From JBGAPI01 sp044221335 (GTDB taxonomy: Bacteria > Pseudomonadota > Gammaproteobacteria > Xanthomonadales > Ahniellaceae), in NCBI GenBank assembly GCA_044221335.1, contig JBGAPI010000001.1, forward strand, positions 62,001 to 126,000: DNA of 64,000 nucleotides. Reading direction: 5' to 3'. The position numbers and the translations under genes are program-made. Each line of letters begins with the position of its first letter. Position 1 is the first letter of the stretch. Below the pieces are notes generated by a model that saw nothing but the letters and a program-made list of their open reading frames with translations, had not been told where the DNA came from and did no database searches. Shown here in pieces: positions 42,582 through 51,466 of this stretch.

Positions 42582-43085
42582 ATGCTCACTGTCGCGTCGG
42601 GAGAGAGGGACGAGATCGTCTGCGTCGATTTGCGGCCTGATCGGTCGCTATCGCCACGTGGGCTGGTTGCCGTGTTCTGCTCGCTCGCGCTGGTGGTCAT
42701 GCTGGTGGCGGCGGTCAGTGCGGGACACGGAAACGTCTACGCTCCGCTGTTCGGTCTGGTCGAGTTGCCGTTCGTGGGCTGGGCCTTGTGGTGGGCGGCG
42801 CGCCGGCTGGAACGCGGCGAGCGGCTCGAGCTGTCACAGGCGGCACTGGTGGTGCGGCGGTCGGAAGACCGGCGGGAGTGGCGCTTCAATCCGTACTGGG
42901 TGCGGGTGGAGCGCGGGACCGAGGATCGCCGCGGCGTGCTGCTGGCGTCCCACGGTCGCCGAGTGGAAGTGGGCGCGTTCCTGTCGGACGAGGAGCGCGA
43001 CCGGCTGGAAACATTACTGCGGGGCGGCCTGACGCGGATCAGGTCGACGCGCGAACCGATCACGAGCGAGCAGGAACAGTCATGA
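42582..43085 (+). CDS. DUF2244 membrane protein
   Basis: A 167-residue protein starting at ATG 42582. It has two membrane segments (LVAVFCSLALVVMLVAAVSAG and YAPLFGLVELPFVGWALWW) and the DUF2244 body RLERGERLELSQAALVVRR, EWRFNPYWVRVE, RRVEVGAFLSDEERDRL. The family is often linked to cytochrome oxidase loci, as here: its stop overlaps the ctaC start (ATGA). Probably an assembly or regulatory protein, but function unproven. Confidence 0.88.
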   Translation: MLTVASGERDEIVCVDLRPDRSLSPRGLVAVFCSLALVVMLVAAVSAGHGNVYAPLFGLVELPFVGWALWWAARRLERGERLELSQAALVVRRSEDRREWRFNPYWVRVERGTEDRRGVLLASHGRRVEVGAFLSDEERDRLETLLRGGLTRIRSTREPITSEQEQS

Positions 43086-43960
43086 AGAAATATTTGGCGG
43101 GCGGCGCCTTCCTGGGGGCGATGTCGGCGGCACTGCCGGCGGCGGCGAACCCCAAGCCCTGGGGCCTCAATATGACCCCGGGCGTCACGGCGACGGCCCA
43201 GACCGCCTACGAGATGCACATGCTGATGCTGTGGATCTGCATCATCATCGGCGTGATCGTGTTCGGCGCGATGTTCTTCGCGATGTTCAAGTTCCGGAAG
43301 TCCGCCGGCGCGAAGCCCGACGTCAACTTCACCCACAGCACGTTCCTCGAGATCCTGTGGACGGGCATCCCGATCGTGATCCTGGTGGTCATGGCCTACC
43401 CGGCCACCAAGAAGCTGATCTTCATGACCGACACCCGCGACGCCACGCTGACCATCAAGGTCACCGGCTACCAGTGGAAGTGGCGCTACGAGGTGATGGA
43501 CTACCACGGCAAGCCGGTGCCGCTGAACTTCGTGTCCAGCCTCGCGTTCGACAGCAACAAGGCCCGCCATCTCGGTTCCGGCATCGATCCGGCCAACGTG
43601 CAGAACTACCTGCTCGATGTCGACCGTCCGCTGAAGCTGCCGACCCACACCAAGATCCGCTTCCTGTTCACCGCCGACGACGTGATCCACGCCTGGTGGG
43701 TGCCGGACCTCGGCTGGAAGCAGGATGCGATCCCGGGCCAGATCAACGAGGCCTGGACCGACATCAACGAGCCGGGCATCTATCGCGGCCAGTGCGCCGA
43801 GTTGTGCGGCAAGGACCACGGCTTCATGCCGATCGTGGTCGAGGCGGTGGATGCCGCCCAGTTCGACCAGTGGCTGGCGGAGAACGCCAAGCCGGCCGAC
43901 GGCAGCGCCGTCGCCGCTGCCCCGGCAGCTCCCTCCGCGGTGGCCGGCGGCTCGAACTGA
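43082..43960 (+). CDS. ctaC: Cytochrome c oxidase subunit II
   Basis: A 292-residue protein with a signal peptide (GAFLGAMSAALPAAANPKPWG), two membrane helices (HMLMLWICIIIGVIVFGAM and LEILWTGIPIVILVVMAYP) and a periplasmic CuA domain. CuA ligands are visible in HAWWVPDLGWKQDAIPG and GQCAELCGKDHGFMPIVV (Cys, Cys, His, Met). An Ala/Pro-rich tail follows. It passes electrons from cytochrome c to subunit I. Confidence 0.97.
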   Translation: MKKYLAGGAFLGAMSAALPAAANPKPWGLNMTPGVTATAQTAYEMHMLMLWICIIIGVIVFGAMFFAMFKFRKSAGAKPDVNFTHSTFLEILWTGIPIVILVVMAYPATKKLIFMTDTRDATLTIKVTGYQWKWRYEVMDYHGKPVPLNFVSSLAFDSNKARHLGSGIDPANVQNYLLDVDRPLKLPTHTKIRFLFTADDVIHAWWVPDLGWKQDAIPGQINEAWTDINEPGIYRGQCAELCGKDHGFMPIVVEAVDAAQFDQWLAENAKPADGSAVAAAPAAPSAVAGGSN

Positions 43961-44010
43961 TCGTTCGAGCGACCGACCTCTCCTCGCCCCTATTTCCGAA
44001 GGTAAGTCCC

Positions 44011-45672
44011 ATGGCCACCCAAGCGAACGCCTCCCACGACGGCCACGCGCATGATCATGACCACGATCATGACCACGACCACAAGCCCGAAGGCTTCCTC
44101 GACCGTTGGTTGTTCACCACCAACCACAAGGACATCGGCACGCTCTACCTGATCTTCGCGTTCGTGATGTTCTGCATCGGCGGCGCGATGTCCGGCGTGA
44201 TCCGGCTCGAGCTGATGAAGCCGGGCCTGCAGTGGGTGCATCCGGAATTCTTCAACCAGATGACCACCATGCACGCGCTGGTGATGATCTTCGGCGGCGT
44301 GATGCCGGCCTTCGTCGGCCTCGCCAACTGGCTGGTGCCGCTGATGATCGGCGCACCCGACATGGCGCTGCCGCGGATGAACAACTGGTCGTTCTGGCTG
44401 CTGCCCTTCGCCTTCTTCCTGCTGCTGCTGCCGCTCGGCCAGTACATCCTGTTCGGCACCGGCCCGGGCGGCCCGGCCGGCGGCTGGACGCTCTACCCGC
44501 CGCTGGTCCTGCAGGGCGGCAGCAACGTCGCCACCACCATCTTCGCCGTCCACCTGATGGGCATCAGCTCGATCATGGGCGCGATCAACATCATCGCCAC
44601 CGTGCTCAACATGCGCGCGCCGGGCGTCGACCTGCTGAAGATGCCGGTGTTCGTCTGGACCTGGCTCATCACCGCGTTCCTGCTGATCGCGGTGATGCCG
44701 GTGCTGGCGGGCGCGGTGACCATGCTGCTGACCGACAAGTTCTTCGGCACCAGCTTCTTCAACTCGGCCGGCGGCGGCGACCCGGTGATGTTCCAGCACA
44801 TCTTCTGGTTCTTCGGGCACCCCGAGGTCTACATCATGATCCTGCCGGCCTTCGGCGTGGTCTCGGAGATCATCCCGACCTTCGCGCGGAAGCCGCTGTT
44901 CGGCTACCAGGCGATGGTCTACGCCACCGCCTCGATCGCCTTCCTGTCGTTCATCGTGTGGGCCCACCACATGTTCACGGTCGGCATGCCGCTCGGCGGC
45001 CAGCTGTACTTCATGTACGCGACGATGCTGATCGCGATCCCGACCGGCGTGAAGGTGTTCAACTGGGTGACCACGCTGTGGCGGGGCTCGATCAGCTTCG
45101 AGACCCCGATGCTGTGGGCACTGGCCTTCGTGGTGCTGTTCACCATCGGCGGCTTCTCCGGCCTGATGCTCGCGATCGTCCCGGCCGACTACCAGTACCA
45201 CGACACCTACTTCGTGGTGGCGCACTTCCACTACGTGCTGGTCACCGGCGCGGTGTTCTCGATCATCGCCGCGACCTACTACTGGTGGCCGAAGTGGACC
45301 GGCCGGATGTACAGCGAGAAGCTCGGCAAGTTCCACTTCTGGTGGAGCACGATCTTCGTCAACATCCTGTTCTTCCCGCAGCACTTCCTCGGCCTCGCCG
45401 GCATGCCGCGCCGCATTCCCGACTACAACGTGGCGTTCGCCGACTTCAACTTCATCAGCTCGATCGGCGCCTTCGGCATGCTGCTGTCGCCGCTGATCAT
45501 GCTGTACGTGCTGCGCGACTCGCTGAAGAACGGCGAGAAGGCCAAGGCGGTCTCGTGGGAAGGCGCGCACGGGCTGGAGTGGACGGTGCCGTCGCCGGCT
45601 CCGCACCACACCTTCCAGACCCCGCCGAAGATCACCGACGACATGCTCGCCCACGGCGACGTGACGCATTGA
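44011..45672 (+). CDS. ctaD: Cytochrome c oxidase subunit I
   Basis: A 553-residue membrane protein with about twelve helices. Haem and CuB ligands are visible in TTMHALVMIFGG, FWFFGHPEVYIMILPAFG (His-Tyr crosslink region), WAHHMFTVG and YFVVAHFHYVL; the D-channel Asp lies in GAPDMALPRMNN. The unusual feature is a His/Asp-rich N-terminus (HDGHAHDHDHDHDHDH) before FLDRWLFTTNHKDIGTLYL, possibly metal-binding. The gene starts 50 bp after ctaC. Confidence 0.98.
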   Translation: MATQANASHDGHAHDHDHDHDHDHKPEGFLDRWLFTTNHKDIGTLYLIFAFVMFCIGGAMSGVIRLELMKPGLQWVHPEFFNQMTTMHALVMIFGGVMPAFVGLANWLVPLMIGAPDMALPRMNNWSFWLLPFAFFLLLLPLGQYILFGTGPGGPAGGWTLYPPLVLQGGSNVATTIFAVHLMGISSIMGAINIIATVLNMRAPGVDLLKMPVFVWTWLITAFLLIAVMPVLAGAVTMLLTDKFFGTSFFNSAGGGDPVMFQHIFWFFGHPEVYIMILPAFGVVSEIIPTFARKPLFGYQAMVYATASIAFLSFIVWAHHMFTVGMPLGGQLYFMYATMLIAIPTGVKVFNWVTTLWRGSISFETPMLWALAFVVLFTIGGFSGLMLAIVPADYQYHDTYFVVAHFHYVLVTGAVFSIIAATYYWWPKWTGRMYSEKLGKFHFWWSTIFVNILFFPQHFLGLAGMPRRIPDYNVAFADFNFISSIGAFGMLLSPLIMLYVLRDSLKNGEKAKAVSWEGAHGLEWTVPSPAPHHTFQTPPKITDDMLAHGDVTH

Positions 45673-45697
45673 TCGCGGCAGCGACCCGAGTCCCGAC

Positions 45698-45823
45698 ATG
45701 AGCTTCGTCGATCCGATCGTCCTCGCCCAGCGTTCCCGCGCGCGGCGCACCGCCCTGCTGGTCGGCGGCATCGCGCTCGGGATCTACATCGCCTTCATCG
45801 CGAGCGGGGTGTTCGGCAAGTGA
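45698..45823 (+). CDS. Small cytochrome oxidase assembly/accessory protein
   Basis: Encodes 41 residues with one membrane helix (RTALLVGGIALGIYIAFIASG) after a charged segment (DPIVLAQRSRARR). Similar small proteins occur between ctaD and ctaG in this order and are annotated as oxidase small assembly proteins. Its stop overlaps the ctaG GTG. Confidence 0.8.
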   Translation: MSFVDPIVLAQRSRARRTALLVGGIALGIYIAFIASGVFGK

Positions 45824-46404
45824 GCGACGCCGCGGCCCCCTCCGTCCGCCAGAAGAACAGCCGGCTGCTGCGCAAGCTGCTGCTGGCGGTGGCAGGCTCG
45901 TTCGCGTTCTGCTTCTCGATGGTGCCGATGTACCGGATCGCCTGCGAGCGGGTGTTCGGGATCAAGCCGCGCACCGACGCGGCAAGCCCGATCGCGAGCG
46001 CCGAGGCCTATGCGCCGGACCTCAACCGCTGGGTGACGGTGCAGTTCGACACCAACATGCACGGCAGCCTGCCCTGGGCATTCGCGGCGAAGGACAGCAC
46101 CGTCCGGGTGCACCCCGGCGTCGCGACCGAGGTCTGGTTCACCGCCACCAACCTGACCGGTGACACCCTGGTCGGACAGGCGGTGCCGAGCATCGCGCCG
46201 GGTCTGGCCTCGGCGTACTTCCACAAGACCGAGTGCTTCTGCTTCACCGAGCAGCAGCTGCGTCCGCACGAGGCCCGCGACATGCCGGTGCGCTTCGTCG
46301 TGGACCCGAAGCTGCCCGGTGACGTCGCCACCGTCACCCTGTCCTACACCTTCTATCTCAACGACATCGCGACGCGCCGGGTGACCGGCACGCCGGCGAC
46401 CTGA
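45820..46404 (+). CDS. ctaG: Cox11/CtaG, CuB insertion protein
   Basis: A 194-residue protein, GTG start overlapping the small upstream gene. It has one membrane helix (KLLLAVAGSFAFCFSMVPMYRIAC) and a periplasmic beta domain with the copper motif ECFCFTEQQL, plus the family segment FHKTECFCF and VTLSYTFY. Cox11 delivers copper to the CuB site of subunit I. Good agreement in length. Confidence 0.95.
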   Translation: MSDAAAPSVRQKNSRLLRKLLLAVAGSFAFCFSMVPMYRIACERVFGIKPRTDAASPIASAEAYAPDLNRWVTVQFDTNMHGSLPWAFAAKDSTVRVHPGVATEVWFTATNLTGDTLVGQAVPSIAPGLASAYFHKTECFCFTEQQLRPHEARDMPVRFVVDPKLPGDVATVTLSYTFYLNDIATRRVTGTPAT

Positions 46405-46430
46405 AACCTGCTCCACCGCTGGGGAACCTC

Positions 46431-47318
46431 ATGGCTCACGATCACGCAGCACACAATCCCGACATCTACTACGTCCCGCACGGGACCAAGTGGCCGATCG
46501 TCGGTTCCTTCGCGCTGTTCTTCACCGTCGGCGGGGCGGCGATGCTGCTCAACGAGCAGAGCCCGGCGCTGGCGAAGGCCACGATGGCGGTCGGCTTCGC
46601 GCTGCTTCTGGTGATGCTGTTCGGCTGGTTCGGCAGCGTGATCCGCGAGTCGATCGCCGGCTACTACAACAAGCAGGTCGACGTCTCGTTCCGGATGGGG
46701 ATGATGTGGTTCATCTTCTCCGAGGTGATGTTCTTCGCCGCGTTCTTCGGCGCCTTGTTCTATGCCCGCAACTTCTCGGTGCCCTGGCTCGGCGGCATCG
46801 GCGACGGCGCGATGACCAACGCGGTGCTGTGGCCCGGCTACGCGGCCTCCTGGCCGACCAACGGCCCGGGCAACATCGGCGGCGCCTTCGAGACCATCCC
46901 GGCCTGGGGCGTACCGCTGCTCAACACGCTGATCCTGCTGACCTCCGGCGTCACCATCACCATCGCGCATCACGCGCTGCGCGCCGGTGAGCGCAACAAG
47001 CTCCTGTTCTGGCTGGCGGCCACCGTCGCGCTCGGCTTCCTGTTCCTGTACTACCAGGCGCACGAATACGGCGAAGCCTATTCGGAGCTGCACCTCACGC
47101 TGGGCTCGGGTGTCTACGGCTCGACCTTCTTCATGCTGACCGGCTTCCACGGCATGCACGTCACCCTCGGCGCGATCATGCTGTTGGTCATCTGGTTCCG
47201 CTGCCTGAAGGGCCATTTCAGCAACGAACACCACTTCGGCTTCGAGGCGGTCGCCTGGTACTGGCACTTCGTCGACGTGGTGTGGCTGGGGCTGTTCCTG
47301 TTCGTCTACGTGATCTGA
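46431..47318 (+). CDS. ctaE: Cytochrome c oxidase subunit III
   Basis: A 295-residue protein with about seven helices. SEVMFFAAFFGALFYAR (the SExxxFxxxF motif), EAYSELHLTLGSGVYGSTFF, TGFHGMHVTLGA and HFGFEAVAWYWHFVDVVWLGLF are typical of subunit III. It stabilises the core. A terminator-like hairpin lies just downstream. Confidence 0.97.
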   Translation: MAHDHAAHNPDIYYVPHGTKWPIVGSFALFFTVGGAAMLLNEQSPALAKATMAVGFALLLVMLFGWFGSVIRESIAGYYNKQVDVSFRMGMMWFIFSEVMFFAAFFGALFYARNFSVPWLGGIGDGAMTNAVLWPGYAASWPTNGPGNIGGAFETIPAWGVPLLNTLILLTSGVTITIAHHALRAGERNKLLFWLAATVALGFLFLYYQAHEYGEAYSELHLTLGSGVYGSTFFMLTGFHGMHVTLGAIMLLVIWFRCLKGHFSNEHHFGFEAVAWYWHFVDVVWLGLFLFVYVI

Positions 47319-47341
47319 TCCGCGTCGACCTCGGGAGACGG

Positions 47342-47363
47342 AACGCCCCGCTTGCGGGGCGTT
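47342..47363 (+). terminator. Terminator hairpin after ctaE
   Basis: AACGCCCCGC TT GCGGGGCGTT, a 10-bp perfect stem with only two unpaired bases between the arms, 24 bp after the ctaE stop; the following T-run is weak. Confidence 0.75.
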
Positions 47364-47411
47364 CTGCGTTGTGGGGCTTGGAATAGGGCTTAGGGCCCAG
47401 GAACGCGAAAG

Positions 47412-47527
47412 CCCGTCATTGCGAGCGCAGCGAAGCAACCCAGTGACTTCGCCGTTCGGCGCGGCAGATCAAGAGCAAAGGCGCTGGATTGCTTCGTCGT
47501 CGCTGCGCTCCTTCTCGCAATGACGGG
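47412..47527. mobile_element. MITE-like element, copy 2 (116 bp)
   Basis: Perfect 14-bp inverted ends CCCGTCATTGCGAG / CTCGCAATGACGGG. It is flanked on the left by GGGCTTAGGGCCCAGG and on the right by TGAGCCCTGAGCCCC (47551 on). Nothing else is visible between ctaE and the DUF2909 gene. Confidence 0.85.
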
Positions 47528-47632
47528 AAATGAGGGAACGCTGACTTCCCTGAGCCCTGAGCCCCAACGAAGCGAAGGCCAAGGCCCAAGAACTGAACTC
47601 GCAAGTTTCAGCCCTCAGCCCCCAACCCCAGA

Positions 47633-47851
47633 TCAGTGCCCCACATGCACCCCATGCGGCTCGACCACCCCGGTCAGGATGCCGATGACCACCAGTGCGA
47701 TCAGTCCGACCGACAGGCCGATGCGCCAGGTCAGCGACTTCGCCATGCGGCCGTCGCCGGAGCGGTCGGTCATCATGTGATAGAGGGCGGCGCCGAGGTT
47801 GTAGAGCACCGCGGCGAAGGCGATGATGATGATGATCTTCTGGAGCGGCAT
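47633..47851 (-). CDS. DUF2909 twin-transmembrane protein
   Basis: 72 residues with two membrane segments (KIIIIIAFAAVLYNLGAALYHMM and RIGLSVGLIALVVIGILTG). This family (twin-transmembrane protein) is commonly found between coxC and surf1 genes. It lies on the opposite strand to its neighbours; the SURF1 ATG is 15 bp away, divergently. Confidence 0.88.
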   Translation of the reverse strand: MPLQKIIIIIAFAAVLYNLGAALYHMMTDRSGDGRMAKSLTWRIGLSVGLIALVVIGILTGVVEPHGVHVGH

Positions 47852-47866
47852 GGCGGTTCACACGCG

Positions 47867-48643
47867 ATGAAGCTGGACGAGTATACGCCGCCCCGCCGGC
47901 ACCGCTGGCCGCTGTGGCTGGCCGCCGTGCTGCTGACCGCCGGCTTCGCGGCGCTGGGCCAGTGGCAGCTTGGGCGTGCCGCGCTCAAGGAGCGCCTGAT
48001 CGCCGCGCAGGCGGCGGCGGAGCGCGCGCCGCCCCGGCCGCTGGTCGAGGTGCTCGGCGGCGAGGGCGAGCTGCCCGAACGCGCGCTGCAGCCCGACGCG
48101 ACGACCGCGGCCGCCCTGCCGCTGCGCGTCGACGGACGGCTCCGGCTCGATCCCGACACCCTGGTCCTGCTCGACAACCAGGTCGTCGACGGTCGCGCCG
48201 GCGTCGAGGCTTACGGCCTCGGCGATACCGTTCCCCCGACGCGACCGCTGCTGGTGGACCTCGGCTGGTTCGCGCTCGACAGCGCGCGCGACCTGCCCCG
48301 GATCGACCTCGCGGGGCGCACCGAACTGGTGGTCGACGACGCGCTGCTGATCGCGGCACCCCGGGCGGGCATGCGCCTCGGCATCGCCGGCGCCGCCCGC
48401 CATGCGACCACCCTGGTCAACTACCTCGATCCCGCGGCCCTGCGCGCGGGCTTCGGCCCGAAGCTGTCGAACGCGGTGCTGTTGCCGGCCGCCGCACAGC
48501 AGCCGGGACGCCACCGCGATCCGGCCGATACAATCGCCCTCATGCCGCCGGAGCGGCATCGCGGCTATGCGCTGCAGTGGTTCGGCCTCGCGGTCGCCGC
48601 CGTCGTCGTCACCCTCGTCCTCTCGCTCAAGAGTCGCCCATGA
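47867..48643 (+). CDS. SURF1 family oxidase assembly protein
   Basis: A 258-residue protein with two membrane helices (LWLAAVLLTAGFAALGQWQLGR near the N-terminus and LQWFGLAVAAVVVTLVLSLK near the C-terminus). The phrases FAALGQWQLGRAALKE, VLLDNQVVDGRAGVEAYG and RGYALQWFGLA are typical of SURF1. It helps haem a insertion into oxidase subunit I. Its stop overlaps the start of the Sco-like gene (ATGA). Confidence 0.92.
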   Translation: MKLDEYTPPRRHRWPLWLAAVLLTAGFAALGQWQLGRAALKERLIAAQAAAERAPPRPLVEVLGGEGELPERALQPDATTAAALPLRVDGRLRLDPDTLVLLDNQVVDGRAGVEAYGLGDTVPPTRPLLVDLGWFALDSARDLPRIDLAGRTELVVDDALLIAAPRAGMRLGIAGAARHATTLVNYLDPAALRAGFGPKLSNAVLLPAAAQQPGRHRDPADTIALMPPERHRGYALQWFGLAVAAVVVTLVLSLKSRP

Positions 48644-49185
48644 ATCGACAGCGCAACCGCTGGCTGCTGATCGCCTTCGTCCTGCTGTTCGCGACCCCGC
48701 TGGTTTCGGCGATCGTGCTGCACGCGCTCGACTGGCGACCCGCCGGCACCCGCAATTTCGGCGAGATGCTGACGCCCCCGGTCGACATCAACACGTTCCA
48801 GGTGCGCGACGAGACCGGCGCCCCTTGGGCCTGGAGCAACGACGCGGCCGCGTGGACGCTGCTGATCCAGACGCCGATCGACTGCGACAGCGCCTGCTGG
48901 GACCGGCTCGCGCTGCTCACCCGCATGCGCGAGGCCACCGGCCGCTTCGCGCCGCGGCTGCGCCTGCTGCTGATCGACCGGACGCCGACGCCGGAGCGGC
49001 GCGCCGAGTTGAAAGGCATGCACTACGGCATCGCGGAGAACTCCAACGTCGACGCCCTGCGCGAGCCGATCGGCGACGGCCCCAAGGCCTGGCTGGTCGA
49101 CCCGCACGGCTTCCTCGCGCTGCGCTACCGCGCCGGCTTCGAACCGACCGGCCTCAGCCAGGACGTCCACCGCCTCATCAAGTGA
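48640..49185 (+). CDS. Membrane-anchored Sco-like thioredoxin-fold protein
   Basis: A 181-residue protein with an N-terminal membrane helix (LLIAFVLLFATPLVSAIVLHAL) and a thioredoxin-like domain. PIDCDSACWDRLALL carries a CxxxC pair like Sco copper chaperones, and KAWLVDPHGFLALRYRAGFEP resembles the Sco C-terminal region. The third ligand (a His) is not clear in the usual place, so it could be a Sco-like thiol protein. It lies in an operon with SURF1 and ctaA, implying a role in oxidase maturation. Confidence 0.8.
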   Translation: MNRQRNRWLLIAFVLLFATPLVSAIVLHALDWRPAGTRNFGEMLTPPVDINTFQVRDETGAPWAWSNDAAAWTLLIQTPIDCDSACWDRLALLTRMREATGRFAPRLRLLLIDRTPTPERRAELKGMHYGIAENSNVDALREPIGDGPKAWLVDPHGFLALRYRAGFEPTGLSQDVHRLIK

Positions 49186-49238
49186 TCGCGGCGCGCTTCG
49201 CGTACCGCGATCACGTGATGCCATGGAAAGAATTTCCG

Positions 49239-50387
49239 ATGAATAGCTCCAGGCTCTTGTTGAGGGTTGCCGCGGCAGCGGCAACCCTGGCGTTCTGCGT
49301 GATCGTGTTCGGCGCCTTCGTGCGGCTGTCGAACGCCGGGCTGTCCTGTCCCGACTGGCCGACCTGCTACGGCCGCGCGACCTGGCCGGCAGCGCCGGAC
49401 GAGGCGGCAAGCCACGTTGCGAGCGGGATCCGCAGCTTCGACACCACCCGGGCCTGGCGCGAACAGGTGCATCGGCACCTTGCGGCGACCCTCGGCGTTC
49501 TGGTGCTGACACTCGCGCTGCTGGCGGCGCGCGGCCGGCGCTACGGCGTCGCGCAGGTCGCGAGCGCCGCGCTGCTGGTCGCCGTCGGCATTCCGCTGTA
49601 CATCCAGGGGCTCTACGGACCGGCGATCGCGGTCGCCGTCGCCGGCGAGGCGATCCTGCTGGCCGCGGCCTGGCGCTGGGACAATCGCGACCTCGCGCGG
49701 GTCGCGGCGCTCACCCTCGCCGTCGTCGTGTTCCAGGCGCTGCTCGGGATGTGGACGGTGACCTGGCTGCTGAAGCCGATCGTGGTGATGAGCCACCTCG
49801 TCGGCGGCCTGACCACGTTTTCCCTGTTGCTGTGGATGGCGCTCCGCGCGCGCGCGGCCGTGCACGAGGCCGCGTTCATCGCTTCGCCGCCCGCCTTCCC
49901 GAAGCCGGCGTTGCTGATCGTCGCCGTCGCCCTGGTCGCGCTGCAGATCGCGCTCGGCGGCTGGACCAGTTCCAACTACGCGGCACTCGCCTGCGGCATG
50001 GACTTCCCGACCTGCCAGGGCCGCTGGTGGCCGGACACCGATTTCGGCAACGCCTTCGTGCTGTGGCGCGGCGTCGGCGTCGACTACGAGGGCGGCGTGC
50101 TCGACGGACCGGCCCGCGCGGCGATCCAGCTCGCGCATCGGCTGTTCGCGCTGCTGGTCGCGGGGCACCTGCTGGGTCTCGCCGCACGCTGCTGGCGAAC
50201 GCCGGGCTGGCGCGGCTTCGGGGTCGCGATCGCCGCGCTGGTGATCACCCAGGTCTCGCTCGGCATCGCCAACGTCAAGCTCGGGCTGCCGCTCGCGGTG
50301 GCGTGTGCCCACAACGGCGGGGCGGCGGTGCTGCTGGGGTGCCTGGTGGCGATGATGGCGCGGCGGGGAACCACGCAGGAGGATTGA
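49239..50387 (+). CDS. ctaA: CtaA/Cox15 haem A synthase
   Basis: A 382-residue membrane protein. ATG 49239 has GGAAAG 8 bp upstream; an alternative ATG is at 49218. Motifs are GAFVRLSNAGLSCPDWPTCYG, HRHLAATLGVLVL, VMSHLVGGLTTFSLLLW and HRLFALLVAGHLLGL, giving the four haem-ligand His residues, and CGMDFPTCQG. It oxidises haem O to haem A. The partner haem O synthase gene (ctaB), often next, is not in the window. Confidence 0.95.
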   Translation: MNSSRLLLRVAAAAATLAFCVIVFGAFVRLSNAGLSCPDWPTCYGRATWPAAPDEAASHVASGIRSFDTTRAWREQVHRHLAATLGVLVLTLALLAARGRRYGVAQVASAALLVAVGIPLYIQGLYGPAIAVAVAGEAILLAAAWRWDNRDLARVAALTLAVVVFQALLGMWTVTWLLKPIVVMSHLVGGLTTFSLLLWMALRARAAVHEAAFIASPPAFPKPALLIVAVALVALQIALGGWTSSNYAALACGMDFPTCQGRWWPDTDFGNAFVLWRGVGVDYEGGVLDGPARAAIQLAHRLFALLVAGHLLGLAARCWRTPGWRGFGVAIAALVITQVSLGIANVKLGLPLAVACAHNGGAAVLLGCLVAMMARRGTTQED

Positions 50388-50395
50388 GAGTAGCT

Positions 50396-50507
50396 CGTCA
50401 CTGCGAGCGCAGCGAAGCAACCCAGTGACTTCGGCTTTTGCGGTGGCAGCGCAAGTGCGGTGGCACCGGGTTGCGTCGTTGTCGCTGCGCTCCTTCTCGC
50501 AATGACG
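50396..50507. mobile_element. MITE-like element, copy 3 (112 bp)
   Basis: CGTCACTGCGAG at the left (one mismatch to the family) and CTCGCAATGACG at the right, with GCGCAGCGAAGCAACCCAG inside. It follows ctaA by about 10 bp, and nothing else is seen before the btuF-like gene. Confidence 0.8.
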
Positions 50508-50602
50508 GAGGAATTCTCGGTCCTCGTCCTCGTTTCTCGAAGTCGTTGTACGGCCGGTGCGCCGAAGTGCACCCTAGGACCCCCGCCATCGCACTCGACC
50601 CC

Positions 50603-51409
50603 ATGGGCCCGCAACGCATCGTCTGCCTCACCGAAGAACCGACCGAAGTCCTCTACGCCCTCGGCGAGCAGGACCGCATCGTCGGGATCTCCGGCTTCAC
50701 CGTGCGGCCACCGCGAGCGCGGCGGGAGAAGCCGAAGGTGTCGGCATTCCTCTCGGCGAAGATCGACGCGATCCTCGAGCTTGCGCCCGACCTCGCGATC
50801 GGCTTCTCCGACATCCAGGCCGACATCGCCGCGGAACTCGTGCGGCGCGGCGTCGAGGTGTGGATCAGCAACCATCGCAGCGTCGACGGCATCCTCGACT
50901 ACGTGCGTCGCCTGGGAGCGCTGGTCGGCGCGGCCCAGCGCGCGGACGCCTACGCCACGGAGCTCGAGGCTCACCTGGCGACGATCGCTGAAGCCGCGTC
51001 GCGGTTCACGCGGCGACCGCGGGTCTACTTCGAGGAGTGGGACGAGCCGGCCATCAGCGGCATCCGCTGGGTCTGCGAGCTGGTCCGGATCGCCGGCGGC
51101 GACGACGTCTTCCCCGAGCTCGCGGAAGAGTCCCTGGCGAAGAACAGGATCATTGCCGATCCACTCGCGATCGCGCGCCGCGACCCCGACATCATCCTGG
51201 GCTCCTGGTGCGGCAAGCGCTTCCGCCCGGAACGCGTCGCCGCACGTCCGGGCTGGCAGGACGTGGCTGCCGTTCGCACGCAGCAGATCTTCGAGATCAA
51301 GTCGCCGCTGATCCTGCAGCCGGGTCCGGCGGCGCTGACCGACGGCATCGGAGCGATCCATCGCATCGTCGCCGACTGGCAGTCGACGATCGCCTGCGAC
51401 CGACCGTAG
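50603..51409 (+). CDS. BtuF-like cobalamin/metal-chelate-binding protein without signal peptide
   Basis: A 268-residue protein starting MGPQRIVCLTEEPTEVLYAL. The periplasmic-binding fold of the FecB/BtuF type is seen in RIVGISGFTVRPP, SAFLSAKIDAILELAPDLAIGFS and PDIILGSWCGKRF. Unlike transport BtuF it has no signal peptide, so it may act in the cytoplasm; such forms are annotated cobalamin-binding proteins. The stop belongs to a REP. Confidence 0.82.
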   Translation: MGPQRIVCLTEEPTEVLYALGEQDRIVGISGFTVRPPRARREKPKVSAFLSAKIDAILELAPDLAIGFSDIQADIAAELVRRGVEVWISNHRSVDGILDYVRRLGALVGAAQRADAYATELEAHLATIAEAASRFTRRPRVYFEEWDEPAISGIRWVCELVRIAGGDDVFPELAEESLAKNRIIADPLAIARRDPDIILGSWCGKRFRPERVAARPGWQDVAAVRTQQIFEIKSPLILQPGPAALTDGIGAIHRIVADWQSTIACDRP

Positions 51410-51466
51410 GGCTGGACCCGGCCCGATGCTCCCGAAGCCGCGCCGGCGGCCCAGGTGCCGCTCTAC
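51406..51466. repeat. GTAG-type REP pair supplying two stop codons
   Basis: GTAGGGCTGGACCCGGCCC at 51406 and GGTGCCGCTCTAC ending at 51466. Left TAG (51407-51409) ends the btuF-like gene; right CTA (51463-51465) ends the minus-strand gene. Confidence 0.75.
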
